From assembly GCF_032854445.1 (NCBI RefSeq), contig NC_088296.1, positions 15,615,485-15,679,484 of the forward strand: a DNA stretch of 64,000 bases, given 5' to 3'. The notes under the pieces were generated by a model that ran no database searches, was not told where the DNA came from, and worked only from the letters and a program-made list of their open reading frames with translations. The stretch comes from Liolophura sinensis (taxonomy: Eukaryota; Mollusca; Polyplacophora; Chitonida; Chitonidae). Below are positions 12,874 through 25,640 of this stretch, one piece after another; the stretch's first letter is position 1; each line of letters begins with the position of its first letter. A program made the translations under genes and the position numbers.

Positions 12874-15800
12874 GCTCTCATACAATTTAAAAAATGTTCA
12901 AAACTCAACCGGATTTTCCCTTGTAACAGGTATTCATATTCTAATGTGTTATTCTATCCTTAAAATTGAAATGTTAATTTGAATGGAGACAGAATATTTC
13001 ATATAACTTTTAAAATGTTTGAAATTGAATTGGATTTCTCTTGGGTAAGGATTAGACTAGCATGAATCCACACGTATGTCTGTGGCCATGCAGACTGGAG
13101 GCATACTGTGGTAAACGAGACACAGCTGGCAAATAGGAGCAGGGCGAAAAAAAGTTTCCCAAATAAACTCTGAAAGAAAAACATACAAACAGCATCATTG
13201 ATGAATGTAACAGGGTAGCAGACTAGTGTTCACCTGTCGTTAAGACATGTAAGCAAGGTAATGACCATGCCTGGGTGACTATAGGTGGGTTTAAGGGTGA
13301 CGATGTGTACAATGGCGTTCAGGTGAAGTTGTGGAAGGGAGACATGTAAGTTGGGTAATGACCATGCCTGGGTGGCAAAAGCATTTGTGTCACACTATCG
13401 TCAGGTATATTATTGTAAGTTGCAAGTTGGAAGTTGGAAAAAAAAAATTGAGGACAATTATGACCCCCCCCACCCCCCCCCCCATTACCACCTCACTCCC
13501 CCCCACACACCCACCCCCAACTGCAACCCACTCGTACACTTAATTAATCTGCAGGAGTAGGAAGCTGTGTACCCACCTGTAAGTTGAATCTGGCCGTTTC
13601 ATTTATTACATGCCAAATTTATGGTGGGCGGAAACCGCGCAGAGCCTTCGGGGAAACCTACGACCGTCCGCAGGTTGTTGGCAGACCTTGCTTCCTATGC
13701 ACACAAGATCAGAAAGGAAGCCAACTTGAGCTGGACTTGAACTCACTGCTATTGCATCTGTGAATATTTCTTCTTAATAAACATGTAATGCATACGGCTG
13801 TATATTTAAAACAATTAAGAGATCAAAAAAAAAAAAAAAAAAAAGGCCTTGTGCAAAAAAACTAGCTTAATTGATTTAGGTGATTAGAGTGGAACAAGAA
13901 TACACGAGAGCTTGTTTCTTTCATGGTGAGATTTAGGATGGTTCATTCTTCACATGCTACTACCTGCCTTTAACCCCTGCAATGCATACATGGAGCGATC
14001 CAACATGGAGGTGGTTGATGTTGAACCTTCTAAAATTTGGCATGCTGCTTTTTTTTTGTGGGGCTATGAGAGATTTATGTTCTGTACATGCTTGTCAGTA
14101 TTCAGAGGAAAACAGGATAGTTTGGCTGGTGAGATACATGTACAGGGTTTAATGCTGGCAGTGATCTTCTCCAGAAAACAAGCCCAGTGTGACCTACTTA
14201 ATGCGCTAAATAACAGAGAGGAAAACTATTGAATTTAAAAACTTATTGAACAGATACTCTGACTTGAAAAATCCTGATATCGAAGCATTATACATATGTA
14301 TGTTAAGATAAGTTTTAAAATCTCAAAAATCCAAGAAGCATTGTAAGCAGATGTTTTGCGGATGATGAAAATTCTAATATTATGTTTTTTGTAATGCCCT
14401 CTGGCTCAAAGTAAGTGATTCGGCTTAGCTATTGTGTAGGTTCATCAGGGTAGGAAAAAATATATTCATAAAATTTGGAACAAACATCACTCATTCATTC
14501 TGAACGTGCCCAGAGAAGGGTATACATACATTTTCCACTGATGGGCATGCTTAGGTGTTTGCAGGTCGCAAAGGGAATGCCCTCTTGTCGTTGTTTGTTG
14601 ATTTATTTATTTGTTCTGTGTACAATCGATGTCTAGACTCCTGTGGAATGCATTGGTCTTGAATGAAACCACAACGACAAAGGCTTAGTTCTGTTATATT
14701 AAATGTTTATTATGCTGCTTCTTATTCCCCTTTGTGGAGCTCTTCACTGAGAGTTAATAGGGTAATAATAGACTGCAGGCTCTATTATCATTGGCCTGAA
14801 AGAGGATGTTTAACATAAACTCTGCTTAATTTATGCGGATTTGTGAGCATGCATTAATGAAGCACTTTCACAGGGCAGAGGTCATGGAAATTCTAAAAAT
14901 CATCCGTCTGCAATTTGAGAGCCACTTAAGAAACTTAAAAATCAACCTGTTGGTACTAGTACTTGACATAGAGCTGGATTTGCCTTTCCCTCAGTGGGTA
15001 GGGGTGGTGGAAGTTATGGCTAACTTGAGTTTTATGTTTGTACAGTTTAGAAATACTCTGTTTACATGTGCGTTGAAATTCAAGAAAATTTTAAGCTAGC
15101 GTAATCATCAAATATCAGGCTGACCATCAATGTTAAAATTTGTGGCATAAACGTTGGCAGATTGGTATAGGTTCATGACGGCCTCTTTCAAATACACATA
15201 TACATGTATATCTATATGAATAATAAGAAATTTGTTTTTTCTAAATCTAGAAATCCAAAGGGAAGTAAATGGTTTCCATAATGGTTTAACATCCCCAATT
15301 TTAGTAAAGCCATTTTTGTTTTGTTTTCCATTATGGCTGGCTGGAATACCTATGATCTACATACAGTATACCATGTGGGGATTTTTAGCATATTTACATT
15401 GTCCAGCCCTCCCTGTTGGACTATTTGGGGAGAAGGGATTGCTCACAAAGGCATAGTTGTGGCTGACTTCCCAGCCTGTATTGTAATGGTGTGTGCCTTA
15501 TATTGGTCATGTAGCCCAGACCCACAAGTTTGAACCCCACCCCACCCTCTTGAAAGTCTGTATTGATGGGCACAAGTCTCTCCTCGCATTCCTGTCAGGC
15601 TCGGTATTTGATTTGCTCTCCCGCTGTCAGGACTGACGACCAAAAGTCTGGGACGACTTCGATTTTAGATATTACGACAACAACATACCTGAGGTGTCCT
15701 CGTTTTGCCCTCATGTACGGAGATCTTACTTCTGGGGCAGAAGAAGGAAGGGGGTGGGGAGCGAAACAAGCATTTGAGGATGATGTGGGGATCTGAGTTT

Positions 15801-15995
15801 TAGGGGATTGCACATATTTTTCATTATTTCTTTGCACACCTGTTATTAATTTTTTATTTTTACCTGATCCTGTTCATTAACTGAGTATTTGTACAATCGA
15901 TGACATGATGATGCTCCAGTGCTAAATAAGCAGGATTGATTTTTGTGGGTGGGGTGGCCAGAGATCTGCTGTATTACCTCATTCTTGCATATACA
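12874..15995. other. Non-coding, C-rich run and A-runs
   Basis: Contains a C-rich low-complexity block at 13465-13525 and an A20 run near 13826. No gene supported. Confidence 0.5.
13618..13760 (-). mobile_element. SINE family B, internal fragment
   Basis: ATGGTGGGCGGAAACCGCGC through GAGCTGGACTTGAACTC matches the family in reverse; both ends are lost. Confidence 0.75.
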
Positions 15996-16532
15996 TGTGT
16001 GTGGATATACATATGTATGGAGAGGGTTCTTTTCTGGTGGATATACATATATGTGGAGAGGGGTTCTTTTCTGGTGGATAAACATTTACGTGGATAGGGT
16101 TCTTTTCTGGTGGATATACATGTATGTGGAGAGGGGTTCTTTTCTGCTGGATAAACATGAACGTGGAGAGGGGTTCTTTTCTGCTGGATAAACATGTATG
16201 TGGAGAGGGGTTCTTTTCTGCTGGATAAACATGTATGTGTACAGGGTTCTTTTCTGGTGGATAAACATGTATGTGGAGATGGGTCCTTTTCTGGTGGATA
16301 AACATGTATGTGTATAGGGTTCTTTTCTGGTGGATAAACATGTCTGTGGAGAGGGGTTCTTTTCTGCTGGATAAACATGTCTGTGGAGAGGGGTTCTTTT
16401 CTGGTGGATATACATGTATGTGGCGAGGGGATCTTTTCTGGTGGATATACATGTGTGTGGAGAGGGGTTCTTTTCTGGTGGATATACATGTATGTGGAGA
16501 GGGGTTCTTTTCTGGTGGATATACATGCATAT
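15996..16532. repeat. 37-bp minisatellite (about 14 copies)
   Basis: Unit GGATATACATGTATGTGGAG plus AGGGGTTCTTTTCTGGT, with a GATAAACATG variant. Period 37. Long open frames on both strands arise because the unit lacks stop codons in most frames. Confidence 0.93.
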
Positions 16533-16845
16533 GTGTTTCCTTTTCAAACTAGGTACATCATAAACCAAGAAGTTGTATATCCATAAAAATGCCTTGTTTG
16601 GTGTACTTTTATCCCAACTTCTACCTACTATCAAACAAGACATACACCCTTCTTTTGGTACTTGCACTCAGAATCTGGATTATCTGCAAAAAATCTAATG
16701 AAGTATCCCTTCCCTGATTTTGTCATGCCAATATTTCGGTGGTGCATCATACTGACTATACAGGTGCATGAATCATAGATGCTTTATAATACTAGGAAGG
16801 TGGATGAGTTTAAGATGACACGTCCAAGGAATCAGGAACAAGTGG

Positions 16846-17130
16846 AGTCAGGAACCAGTGGTGCCAGGGTACTGGAAGTTATCAAGTAGTCAGGAACTAG
16901 TGGTGCCAGGGTACTGGAAGTTATCAAGTAGTCAGGAACTAGTGGTGCCAGGGTACTTGGGGGTCATCATGGAGTCAGGAACTAGCGGTGCCAGGGTACT
17001 TGGGGGTCATCATGGAGTCAGGAACTAGTGGTGCCAGGGTAATTGGGGGTCATCATGGAGTCAGGAACTAGTGGCATCAGAGTAGTGTGAGTCATCAAGG
17101 AGTCAGGAACTAGTGGAGCCAGGGTACTGG
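16846..17130. repeat. About 42-46-bp minisatellite (about 6 copies)
   Basis: Unit GTCAGGAACTAGTGGTGCCA plus GGGTAC(T)TGG..GTCATCA(TG)G. Followed by degenerate GAGTCAGG-rich sequence to about 17470. Confidence 0.88.
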
Positions 17131-20100
17131 ATATCCGTGAGACGGTGGGGGGGGGGGAGGGGGAGGGACTAGTGGAGTAAGGGTATAGAGAGTCATTAGC
17201 AAGTCAGAATGGACTCAGGATGTCACGTAAGAAATACCAAGGAGTCAGGGAAGAGGACGTTGTCACAGAAGAGTGACATGGAAGAGAGACCCAAGAAGCT
17301 CGAGCAAAGTAGAGAAGAGAGACTGAGAAGTAGGGGAATGGTGAAGTCTGGGAGTCCATGAAGAGCATAGTCAGGGTACCAGGACGAAGTGAAGAGTGAA
17401 GCCTTCAGAGTCCGGAAGAGCGGAGTCCAGTTTGTCTGGGGAGTTAGGGAAGAATAAAGGAGAGTCAAAGGAAAGTGAATTGCAAATTAAAACCCTCATT
17501 CCCAAATTTCACACTACCATTTTAATAACCACAGTCCAGGTCTGTTTCTGGCCAAGTACATGAACATCAGGCTTAATGCATGCTGCCATTTTCGTCTCTT
17601 GAATGTCATGTCGTGAATCGAAATTTGCTGGCATAATCAATATAGGGTTTTTCCTCTAACCAACCTGTATGTCAGGTACAAGAAGTATTTGTTGACTTTC
17701 CCTCTCCCCCTCTCTCTAAAATCCCAATCCCTGCTATCGCCCAAAACATGAAGAGAACATTCTTAGGCCATTGCACGCAGGCCTTTTTGGCTGAGCCTTC
17801 CCAAAAGGTATTTGATTCTCAGCATTGACAAGTCCGCCGGCGACAGATCAAGCGACGCACTGTTTACGCACATCGCTCCATATTTGCCCTTCTTTTCGTA
17901 TTCCGAAGCCTAGCCGTAGTTAACAATTGCTTACTGTCTGTATTGTCACCATTCGAATACGTGAGGTTGCCCACAGCAACGCAGAGTGGGCCAGTGTGTT
18001 TTGGGCCAGAGAGTAAACCAGTATTGGCGAAAATGCGACTAAATAATTGATTTCAAAGCTTGGACAAGAAACTTTAGCCTTGTGCCAGCCCATAGCAGTG
18101 GGTTTTTTTTTTTCTTAGGGGAAAAGGGGGAAAAAAAGCACAACTTTTTCCACAATGCAGCTATCTCGCTTTCTTCTTCTACATAGCAGCAATATGTTAA
18201 TTCATGTTTTGAAACTTTGCCTTTTTTTATTTTTGCCTCTTGAGTGTGAGCTTTGTAAACATGCACGTTTCTTTTAACATCAAAAGTGCAAAGGGCATCT
18301 GGTTATTGTTTTATTGTGGACATCCTTGTGATGTTTCCTGTTTATTGCATCTGATGATCAAACGGGCAGTAGAGGTACCTCAGAAGAGAACCTTTGCACT
18401 GTTGTAATTAAGCCTGTGGTAGATTTTCGCCATTGTCAGCCAGAGTTCAAATCCAGACGAATTTATTTTTCAACCTTTCTTTGGTTCCCTTTCAAATTTT
18501 GATATGCATTAAATAAATGTGTCAGCTTTTGGTGTAACTTTTGGTACTTTTACTTTTTGTGTTAGTTAAATTTTAGTTTTTTTATATGTGCTATTCTCTG
18601 TCTGTGACTTAAGGGTTTTTTTTTTAGCCCTGGGTGACTACGCCATGCTCACTTGTATTTGTACTCACGGTCGTGTAGTCAGGGCTCGGGCCACCTTCGC
18701 CCCGGTGGGAAGAATTGTAAAATTTCGGAAAACATTCGATTACTACATTGCTCAGGGTACTAGGCCACCTGACTTAAAATCCTGAGATGTTGATCATCCC
18801 AAAGGTGAATATTCATGTCTGTTTATTAAAGTCCAGCGTCACTGATCACTTGTCATTCCAGTGATTCATTAAGTAATCCACAGGTGGAAAATTTGAAGGA
18901 TCCATTTTTTCATGTAGTTGATCAACATAGTGGATAATTATGGGAGTAAATCTTACATTTTTCTCTTCAAAAGCTGGAATCTGAGAAGTCCCAAAAAAAA
19001 AAAAACCTCCCAAAAACACAATTATGTTTCTAGACTAGGGAATTAAAGACTTTATTGCATGTAAAATTGGATACGTTCACTTATCCCAGGTAGATACCTG
19101 GGCTTCCCACCCAGTCTACTCTTTTCCTGTCTACCCTGACATTTGGGCCTAGGGTGACCCCTTCAAATCCTTAAGCAAACATTTCTCTACTCTAGTCCCA
19201 ACCTAACCTCTCTTATCCCCGGCTATTAAATAGTAAATGCCATTCCAAAGTCCCTGCACAACAAAAGTTTCATTATTTGACAGCCTTACCTTGTACACAA
19301 GATTGGAGCTCTCCTGGTTTGTAAGGTAAAGAAAGTCTTGAATGTTAAGGAAAAGATTTGTCAACAGTGTGGGAATGAATTTTTTTTCTGCTGCTCGGCA
19401 AGTAAGTGAGGCTATTTACAGTATCCAAATACCAACCTGTGACCTTTTTTTTTTAAATTTTAGAAGTTCTGTTTGCACTTTCTTGTAATATTCCAAGTCA
19501 GAAAATGTTAGGTATTATGCATTTACAAAAAAACAAAACACCCCCCCACCCCCCACTCCCCCAACTATTTGTGACATTTTCAACACCCAAAGGAATTAAT
19601 TCACTTACTTAAGACAAAGATAATTCATTTCAAAAATTATAAACAGTATATGTATGTTTCCTTGAAGACAAGACAAAGTGTGCTGTCATCACTTTCTGTC
19701 ATAATTCTGGTGTGACTGACAGCACAGCCACCTTTAAAACAATGCAACATTTGAGGAGAGTGCCATTTCTGCTATCTTGTACATCTTTTATACCTAATTG
19801 ACAGGAGGGGTATGTATTTTTCAAAACACTTGGTACGGTAAGACGGGGAATCGGCCCCAGAGAGAAAGTTCACATTCAGATTCCCCGGACAATTCTGTCA
19901 ACTGCCCGATCAGAAGTATAACACTGGGTCGAAGCACCCCTAAACGTTTCATGGTCATAGGAGTGATAATGGCACAGTAATAAACCACCAAAATATGCAC
20001 TGTCCATTTGTTCTGAAACTTTTACGCTGGTATTTCTGCATGCTGTGAAATGCTGTGTTTTGGTTAATGGAAATGATAAACTTTTATAATGTGATCTTTT

Positions 20101-20388
20101 CTGTCATATTTAAGTTCAAAGTCCGTATCCTGTTTATGTGGGCAAGGTGTAGTATAGTGAGTTAGTGAAATCACTTTGCAGAAAAGCGAGTAATTTAAGA
20201 AAGAATTCGTATACTAGTTTTTCTTATCTTTTTTCAGATGAAATATGCTTTTGCGTTAATATATAGATCTGCTTATGTCATCCTACTGACTCAGGGTCCA
20301 CCAGTCCTGTTTCCTTGTTCTAACCTCTCTGTACTGAGTACAAAGCGAGGTAGCAACAAGTGCTATTGTTAAAGTCTTTGGTACAGTG
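17131..20388. other. Non-coding, with one shared repeat
   Basis: Degenerate continuation of the preceding minisatellite to about 17470, then AT-rich unique sequence; the repeat at 18640-18760 is the only recognised feature. Confidence 0.5.
18640..18760 (+). repeat. Dispersed repeat shared with 62510-62660 (opposite strand)
   Basis: CGGTCGTGTAGTCAGGGC, CCCCGGTGGGAAGAATTGTA and TCGATTACTAC recur in reverse at 62510-62660. Any frame through it is repeat-derived. Confidence 0.75.
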
Positions 20389-20599
20389 TAATTCTTTAAA
20401 CTTTTCGCATGTTTGCAGGATGGTTATTTATACATATCCTGAAGGCATTATTTTATGGTGACTGATAAGATTATATTTTTTTTGAAGTCCTGAAATTGGT
20501 CAATCCATGCAATGTCGTTTTAATTCCAAAATTAAATTAAAAATGTGCATAAATTTCACTGAAAGCTGGTCTTATGCAGAAAGGTTGAGAAATTAGGGT
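20389..20599. mobile_element. MITE-like element (AACCTTTT family)
   Basis: TAATTCTTTAAACTTTTCGC to GCAGAAAGGTTGAGAAATTA with interior AGTCCTGAAATTGGTCAATC. Confidence 0.75.
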
Positions 20600-20699
20600 A
20601 AATAGAGAAACTTTATTCGATTGGAAAATATGGATTTTTTTGGCTGAGATTCTGTGGTATAGCCCTTTAAGACATGGTGGCAAGGCTGTGATTCTAGTG

Positions 20700-22200
20700 T
20701 TGTGTAGATGTTCACGTAGACCCGTTAAAAGTGTTCTGCTATCCTGGAGTGCTTCAGCTAGTAGCCAGACTGTCCACTCCGGGGCCTTCTGACTTTTATA
20801 AAATTAAACATTTGTCGGGGCTTGAAGCCAAGAAGCCGAGACTGACCGTCCAAGAGAAAATGAAAGGTCTCAGAAAAGTTAAACGGTGGCCGGGCGATGT
20901 GGAGACTGCAAACCTCAGATGGCAGGCAAAATAGGGGTCGTTAATTTGGGTCTGTAAATTAACCAAGCGAGATAACGGCCGCAAGTGAATGGGCGAATAG
21001 CAACATCACGTCTCGGAGTGATCTGGGGGATTATCAGAGGTAGTTTACAGCGCCTGAGTCTGCAGACCTGGGGCAGCGCTTCCTCTTGGCTGCCCACTGT
21101 TGCTTATTGTTTGGCTCTTCTGTCAGTTGAACTTACTCCTCACTTGCCTATCCACCTTCCATTCCTTTTACATGGGAAAGTGTACAAAATCTAAAGATGA
21201 GTATTGGGCCCAGTTTCACAAAGCTGTTCTAACATTACAAGCTCGCAACCACCATGACGAGATAATGCCGACAGTACTGGTTACCGTGGTAGTTAAGTGA
21301 ATATATTGTTAAGAGTGTTTAGTAAAACCGGGCCCTGGTCAGTTTGATATTTTATTTCAGATCTACCATTTCATCTTGTCATAAAGCACTGGCTCAGTTC
21401 AAGTCAAAATATTTATACTCCGTCATTATTAAAGATATCTGAAGTGTATGCCAGATGCACGTATTAAATCTTATTTAAGTATGCACCTACACTGTAAATT
21501 TGAAATAAAAATTTGTTCACTTTAATAAAAACTGATAGTTTTATTAAGTATTATTTAAGGGGAATCCAAGTGTGCATAACTTGTAATATCTTTTCAAATT
21601 TACACCTAGACTCCACAAATTTGAAATTGATTCCGTCCAATTTAAACTTGAACCATTTCAATGTACTTCAAATTTTCAACTTCAACCCAGCTATGTCACT
21701 TTTTGGATGAAGTTTACATAACAGATATTGCACCTGTTCAGTCTGCAGAGGGAGGGAGTAAAATAGATGTAAAAGCAAAGAACATGTAGGTAGACTTGTG
21801 TCTCCAGTGCAGGGTTGTTGTGAGTTCACCCTCATGGCACCTGGGAAGGAGAGTACATGCAGCAAAAGAGCTGAGACTACAGAAAGGCTTAGAGGACTAC
21901 CCATAAGATTGCTGATTGCTTATACTTAACCGAGAGCAGGCTGGCACCAAAAGGATGACGCCCGGGAGATAACAGGGAAGGATGGAGGATGGAACAGTCT
22001 GTGCTTTTAGCCGGGACTGGTCCCAGTTTCCTCAGTCTAGCCAGGCTGCCGATCTCCTGTACAGACTAGTTACTAGTGAAAACAGGCCACAAGAGGGCTG
22101 CGTCTGTAACAGAGTGGGCGAATATTGTTCTCCTCCACTCCAGGGGAAGTTTTCTGTCTCTATCCACGATGCCGCTCTCAGACAACTAGACTTTTATTAA
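20700..22200. other. Less AT-rich unique patch, possible exon or regulatory island
   Basis: Base composition is visibly more GC-rich than the surroundings around 20730-21130 and 21920-22190. Frames at 20731-20934 and 21982-22200 (+) have mixed composition but no domain I recognise and no convincing splice pair. It could be an enhancer or a non-conserved exon of the I-SMAD gene. Confidence 0.3.
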
Positions 22201-24785
22201 ACACTGTCCAGCCTACCAGGCGTACTCTAACAAAAACACTGCAGGCTATTGTGTCTGGGCTATGTACAACTTAATATTGTCAGTTTAATAGAACTGCTAG
22301 CTGGTTCAAGTGTTATCAGAGGATGTAGAGCTTCTGACTGACAGACAGACAGACAGACAGACGGATTTGAAGTGGATAGTCTCCTGATAGCGAATGTCAA
22401 AACTCCTATTACATTTACTCTGGAAAGGACAGGGGATTGTGTGTGGTTGATTCCAGGGAAGAGAGGGGGATATATAAATATGCAGTCATGCACACTCAAT
22501 TGTAGATGTACAGCAGTGAGTAAAAAGATGTACAGTAATACTGTACACGTTAATCACCTGACACTACCTTCTCCGGTCGTCAGACCAGATCATATACATC
22601 TACATGCCATAATTGTATATCTTAAACATTTGGTACATGTTAAAAATTGGTTATCCTAGAACTTTGTTACAGGGATTTCGGGATAAAATGGGGACTACTG
22701 AGTCAGAGGGTGGTGTCATGTAGTATGGTGTCTTGCACATAGCATTCAGTGAGGCAGCATTGCAAATATACATGTACTTCATAGAATCCGGCCAGGTGTA
22801 CATGTACAAGGAGGCACTGATGTAACAGAAACAGTGTTGAAAGTGATGTTAAAGTGGAATTAGAATTATAGGCTGTTGCTCAGGCAAGGTTTTGAGTCTA
22901 AACGTAGCTTGATTTAACCCAGGTGAATGCTCGTTAACGAATGACAAGCGACCATACCTGGTAAAGACAGAGTGTATGTTTGTCTGTCATTAGGAAGAGT
23001 TTTTGCCTTTTATCTTTTCACTTGTCAACTTTGGGTAATTAATGGACCCAGGTATGTACAGGACAACCTTTAAGTCTGCGCGTATTGTGCCTAATAGTAT
23101 AGACAGTATGATCATCCAGCATGGCTGTCTCCATTCTGCTCTTGCTCCAGCAGACGAATTTCGGCACACCCCACTTTGTCTAGCTTTAGCATTTGTGTAT
23201 AAAACTAACAAAGTGTAAACACATGTTTGGCTTAATTTGTGACTCTTGAGATACAAACCTCAAGATTGGCTGAGAGATACAAATAGTTCAGTAAATAGCC
23301 AGTACATTATGCAACTTTGTTGTCCATTTCACAGTGCATTTGTGTGGCTTTGTTACATTGTTGCATCATGATACTGTATATAGAACCTATAGTGTTTTCA
23401 CAGTGGCAGTAACAATGTAAACATATTGCTTATAATCATTGGCATATTGTTTTTTTTTTTTGGGGGGGGGGGGGGGCTAGAAGTGCAGCTTATACCTGAC
23501 TAGTTAACTGACTAGGTTGTATCATAGGCTATTCTTATAAATTTACCTGTTGCACTGTGTTGTAGCTGTATATTAACAGCTTTATTACACACTGGCTTGT
23601 GTATGTGTATAATAGCTTCATATGATTTGCACTTGAAATAGCCCTGTACACTATGCATGCATTTGTAGACAAAACTATTATCAACAAGATCCATGTACAT
23701 ATACTCTTATTCTTTCTCTCTCAGCTCTCTATCTATCTCTACCTCTGTGTGGCTCCCCCAGTATGCCAGTATCAACATACCCTTGTCTCTAGCTCTGGCC
23801 TCTAAATACTCTACACAAGCCAGGCCATCAGACACTGTGGCTCCAGTCGGCCGGTCCATTCTGGGCTGTAGGGGGGAGTGGGTCAGCATCTTAAGATACT
23901 AGCCTGTTTACTTCTCTTCTCCCTCCAGTGCTTAGGCTGGCAGAGACCTTGCATACTGGTCTCTCTCTCTGTAGAAGACTGGGATTTTCACTGGGTTTTT
24001 CAGGCTTATATTTAAAGCCTTATTTTTGTTGAGACTGATCAGTGGGGTAGAGCATGTATACATAAACTATTTTCAAAAAGAATGATAACTGGGTTACCTG
24101 AAACAGTGCAGCCTGCCTCAGTATTTTATGTGTATTTGCTATCTGCTGTCCAAAACACAGTTTGTCACTACTGTAATCAAGGCTTTCAGTTTGGGAACTT
24201 AGTACATATTCTACATGTTTTAAGAATTCGTGACACTTAAAATTATGCAAATTATTAAGAAATGACTGGTTACATGATGTGATTATTACCTGAAAGGTAC
24301 ATTGTCCATTTCAGAGTTGGAAAAAAAAGAAAGGCCGGTTCTGATTTGTGTTGATTATGACTGCAGAGAACAGGTTTTTTAACCCACTTTTCTTCCCTGC
24401 TTTCTATCTGCATTATATTTACAAGCTGTTGACAGTGTTTTAAGAAAATGAAAAAAGCGTGTTTATGGGTTATCACCTTAATGAAAATGCTGTTCTTCTA
24501 TTGTGCCAGCATAATTAGAGCTCACAGACAATCCATGACTTTTTGTGAGTGTATTCATTGTTAGTGCATATTCCATAAATCTAGAGCAGTACAACGATAA
24601 GCGACCCTGTATGTTCTCGCAATATTTAGGTTTTAAACCGACTGGATCAAGTCATGTATAAATGTTCATGCTCTTAAACTCTCAAGAGAAAAAAAATTGT
24701 TTGTGTTAGTTGAAGGTTTATCTATTATATGTATAGAAAAATATTCATGCTGTGTGATTAAGTTAAGAGATCAACTGCAAATTGC
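22201..24785. other. Non-coding, microsatellite
   Basis: An (ACAG)n run at about 22338-22360, a T/G homopolymer junction at 23450-23477 and CT-rich sequence near 23700. No gene supported. Confidence 0.5.
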
Positions 24786-25640
24786 AACAGTGTGGTATAT
24801 CTACATACATAAGAAGGAAACTGAAACAATGTGGTACATGAATGTACACAAGATAGTAACTGCAACAGTGTGCAACATGTGTGTACATAAGATAGTAACT
24901 GCAACAGTGTGCTACATGTGTGTACATAAGATGGTAACTGCAACAGTGTGGTACATGTGTGTACATAAGATAGTAACTGCAACAGTGTGGTATATCTACA
25001 TACATAAGAAGGAAACTGAAACAATGTGGTACATGAATGTACACAAGATAGTAACTGCAACAGTGTGCTACATGTGTGTACATAAGATAGTAACTGCAAC
25101 AGTGTGCTACATGTGTGTACATAAGATAGTAACTGCAACAGTGTGCTACATGTGTGTACATAAGATAGTAACTGCAACAGTGTGCTACATGTGTGTACAT
25201 AAGATAGTAACTGCAACAGTGTGGTATATCTACATACATAAGAAGGAAACTGAAACAATGTGGTACATGAATGTACACAAGATAGTAACTGCAACAGTGT
25301 GGTACATGTGTGTACATAAAATAGTAACTGCAACAGTGTGGTACATGTGTATACATGAGATAGTAACTGCAACAGTGTGCTACATGTGTGTACATAAGAT
25401 AGTAACTGCAACAGTGTGGTACATGTGTATACATAAGATAGTAACTGCAACAGTGTGCTACATGTGTGTACATAAGATAGTAACTGCAACAGTGTGGTAC
25501 ATGTGTGTACATGAGATAGTAACTGCAACAGTGTGCTACATGTGTGTACATAAGATAGTAACTGCAACAGTGTGGTACATGTGTGTACATAAGATAGTAA
25601 CTGCAACAGTGTGGTACATGCGTGTACATACCATAGTAAA
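24786..25640. repeat. 39-bp minisatellite (about 22 copies) with higher-order variants
   Basis: Unit GTACATGTGTGTACATAAGA plus TAGTAACTGCAACAGTGTG. A paired variant (ATCTACATACATAAGAAGGA..) recurs near 24791, 24986 and 25220, that is 5 and then 6 units apart. The period is a multiple of three, so frames on both strands stay open without being genes. Confidence 0.95.

Noticed and set aside
12640-12885. Frames containing YLIGVLRR-type peptide (also 8614-8964, 56489-56686)
   Set aside because: These are translations of the SINE family B tail, not genes.
13331-13560. Proline/threonine-rich frames
   Set aside because: Low-complexity C-rich sequence; two frames open at once.
15943-16667. Several overlapping open frames up to 193 codons
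   Set aside because: Generated by the 37-bp minisatellite in several frames; no conserved protein character.
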